The translations under genes and the position numbers were made by a program. The notes under the pieces were generated by a model, which worked only from the letters and a program-made list of their open reading frames with translations, was not told where the DNA came from and searched no databases. Shown here piece by piece: positions 5,209 through 5,641 of a stretch of 5,641 nucleotides of DNA (the first letter of the stretch is position 1; every line of letters starts with the position of its first letter). This DNA is from an uncultured Bacteroidales bacterium (GTDB lineage: Bacteria; Bacteroidota; Bacteroidia; Bacteroidales; Paludibacteraceae), in the NCBI GenBank assembly GCA_903929065.1, contig CAIYTJ010000174.1, positions 1-5,641 on the forward strand, read 5' to 3'.

Positions 5209-5641
5209 TTATTTTCCAATTGACAACATGGACTTTGTCTCTTTGAGGAATTCAGGAGATTTTTTAAGAAAATAAATGCTTGCCAGTAAGCAAATTGAGA
5301 GCAATACCCCAAAAACGGCAAAACTGTTTTCGGAAGTGAAATGAGTAGTTACCGAAAAGAGAAATGTTCCGAATAACACAAAAATGAAAGTGACCAAATT
5401 CAGGTATCCGATCATGTCACCAAGTTTACGTCCTAAATTTGCGTTTTGAAGCATCGATAAACAAGGAATCTGGAAAATACTGCCCATAAAAGCCACCAGA
5501 AAAATACAAACTACAAAGAACCAGAAACTCATATGAACAAACGTGAGCAGGGCAAACAAAAAACTCATTCCAAGAATACCAATCAAAATCAATCCTTTTT
5601 TAACCTGTTTTCCAGAAATTTTACCTGCTGACAATGTTCCA
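5209..5641 (-). CDS. MFS transporter, LplT-like, C-terminal part (5' end outside window)
   Basis: The last 140-odd residues of a twelve-helix major facilitator. The frame stays open to the window edge (Gly-Thr before the apparent TTG at 5634), so that TTG is not the real start. The visible part opens with GTLSAGKISGKQVKKGLILI, the cytoplasmic loop typical of the second half of LplT-like MFS proteins. Four hydrophobic helices follow, near 13-33, 36-57, 76-97 and 105-123 counted from the TTG. The segment FQIPCLSMLQNANLGRKLGD resembles the conserved IPLxALLQ-type region of this group. LplT moves lysophospholipids across the inner membrane, and in Bacteroidota related proteins may be fused to acyltransferases, but here the protein ends after the last helix with a short tail. 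MFS membership is secure in style; the substrate is not determined. It reads towards EF-G2 with a 186-bp gap and no visible terminator, so some readthrough into EF-G2 is possible. Confidence 0.7.
   Translation of the reverse strand, partial: GTLSAGKISGKQVKKGLILIGILGMSFLFALLTFVHMSFWFFVVCIFLVAFMGSIFQIPCLSMLQNANLGRKLGDMIGYLNLVTFIFVLFGTFLFSVTTHFTSENSFAVFGVLLSICLLASIYFLKKSPEFLKETKSMLSIGK

Overview
The window looks like a chromosomal segment of a Bacteroidota bacterium, probably Bacteroidales or Marinilabiliales (Prolixibacteraceae-like). I infer this from protein style: a membrane-anchored LytTR regulator, an EF-G2 paralog and an LplT-like MFS protein. Starts also lack Shine-Dalgarno motifs, and there is a match to the Bacteroidota promoter pattern TTG/TAnnTTTG. 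The genus is not determined. No mobile element, CRISPR array, tRNA or rRNA was seen, and no gene-free stretch exceeds 300 bases.

Layout, left half (+ strand): the nearly complete 3' part of mscL (mechanosensitive channel) ends in a hairpin. A Bacteroidota-type promoter then precedes a 270-residue protein with four membrane segments and a LiaF-like C-terminal domain built on five VFG repeats. After a 71-bp spacer packed with short repeats comes a four-helix membrane protein. It is continued, in the same frame but after one TAG codon, by a LytTR DNA-binding domain. The two halves together look like one membrane-anchored LytTR regulator broken by a nonsense codon (or read through, or a sequencing error). 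A strong terminator closes this unit. A small, AT-rich, signal-bearing gene with an SRCP-x4-C-x-WAG motif follows, ending at a bidirectional terminator.

Right half (- strand): a 719-residue EF-G paralog of the EF-G2 type (fusA2) has an altered GTPase centre and an extra segment in domain IV. Upstream of it, at the window edge, lies the C-terminal part of an MFS transporter that resembles LplT.

How the genes work together: the LiaF-like protein and the membrane LytTR protein probably form a two-gene envelope-sensing unit. MscL is an independent envelope-stress gene beside it. EF-G2 belongs to starvation translation, by analogy with Bacteroides thetaiotaomicron. The points most worth a second look are the in-frame amber codon, the 14-bp tandem repeat just before that gene, and the EF-G2 GTPase changes.
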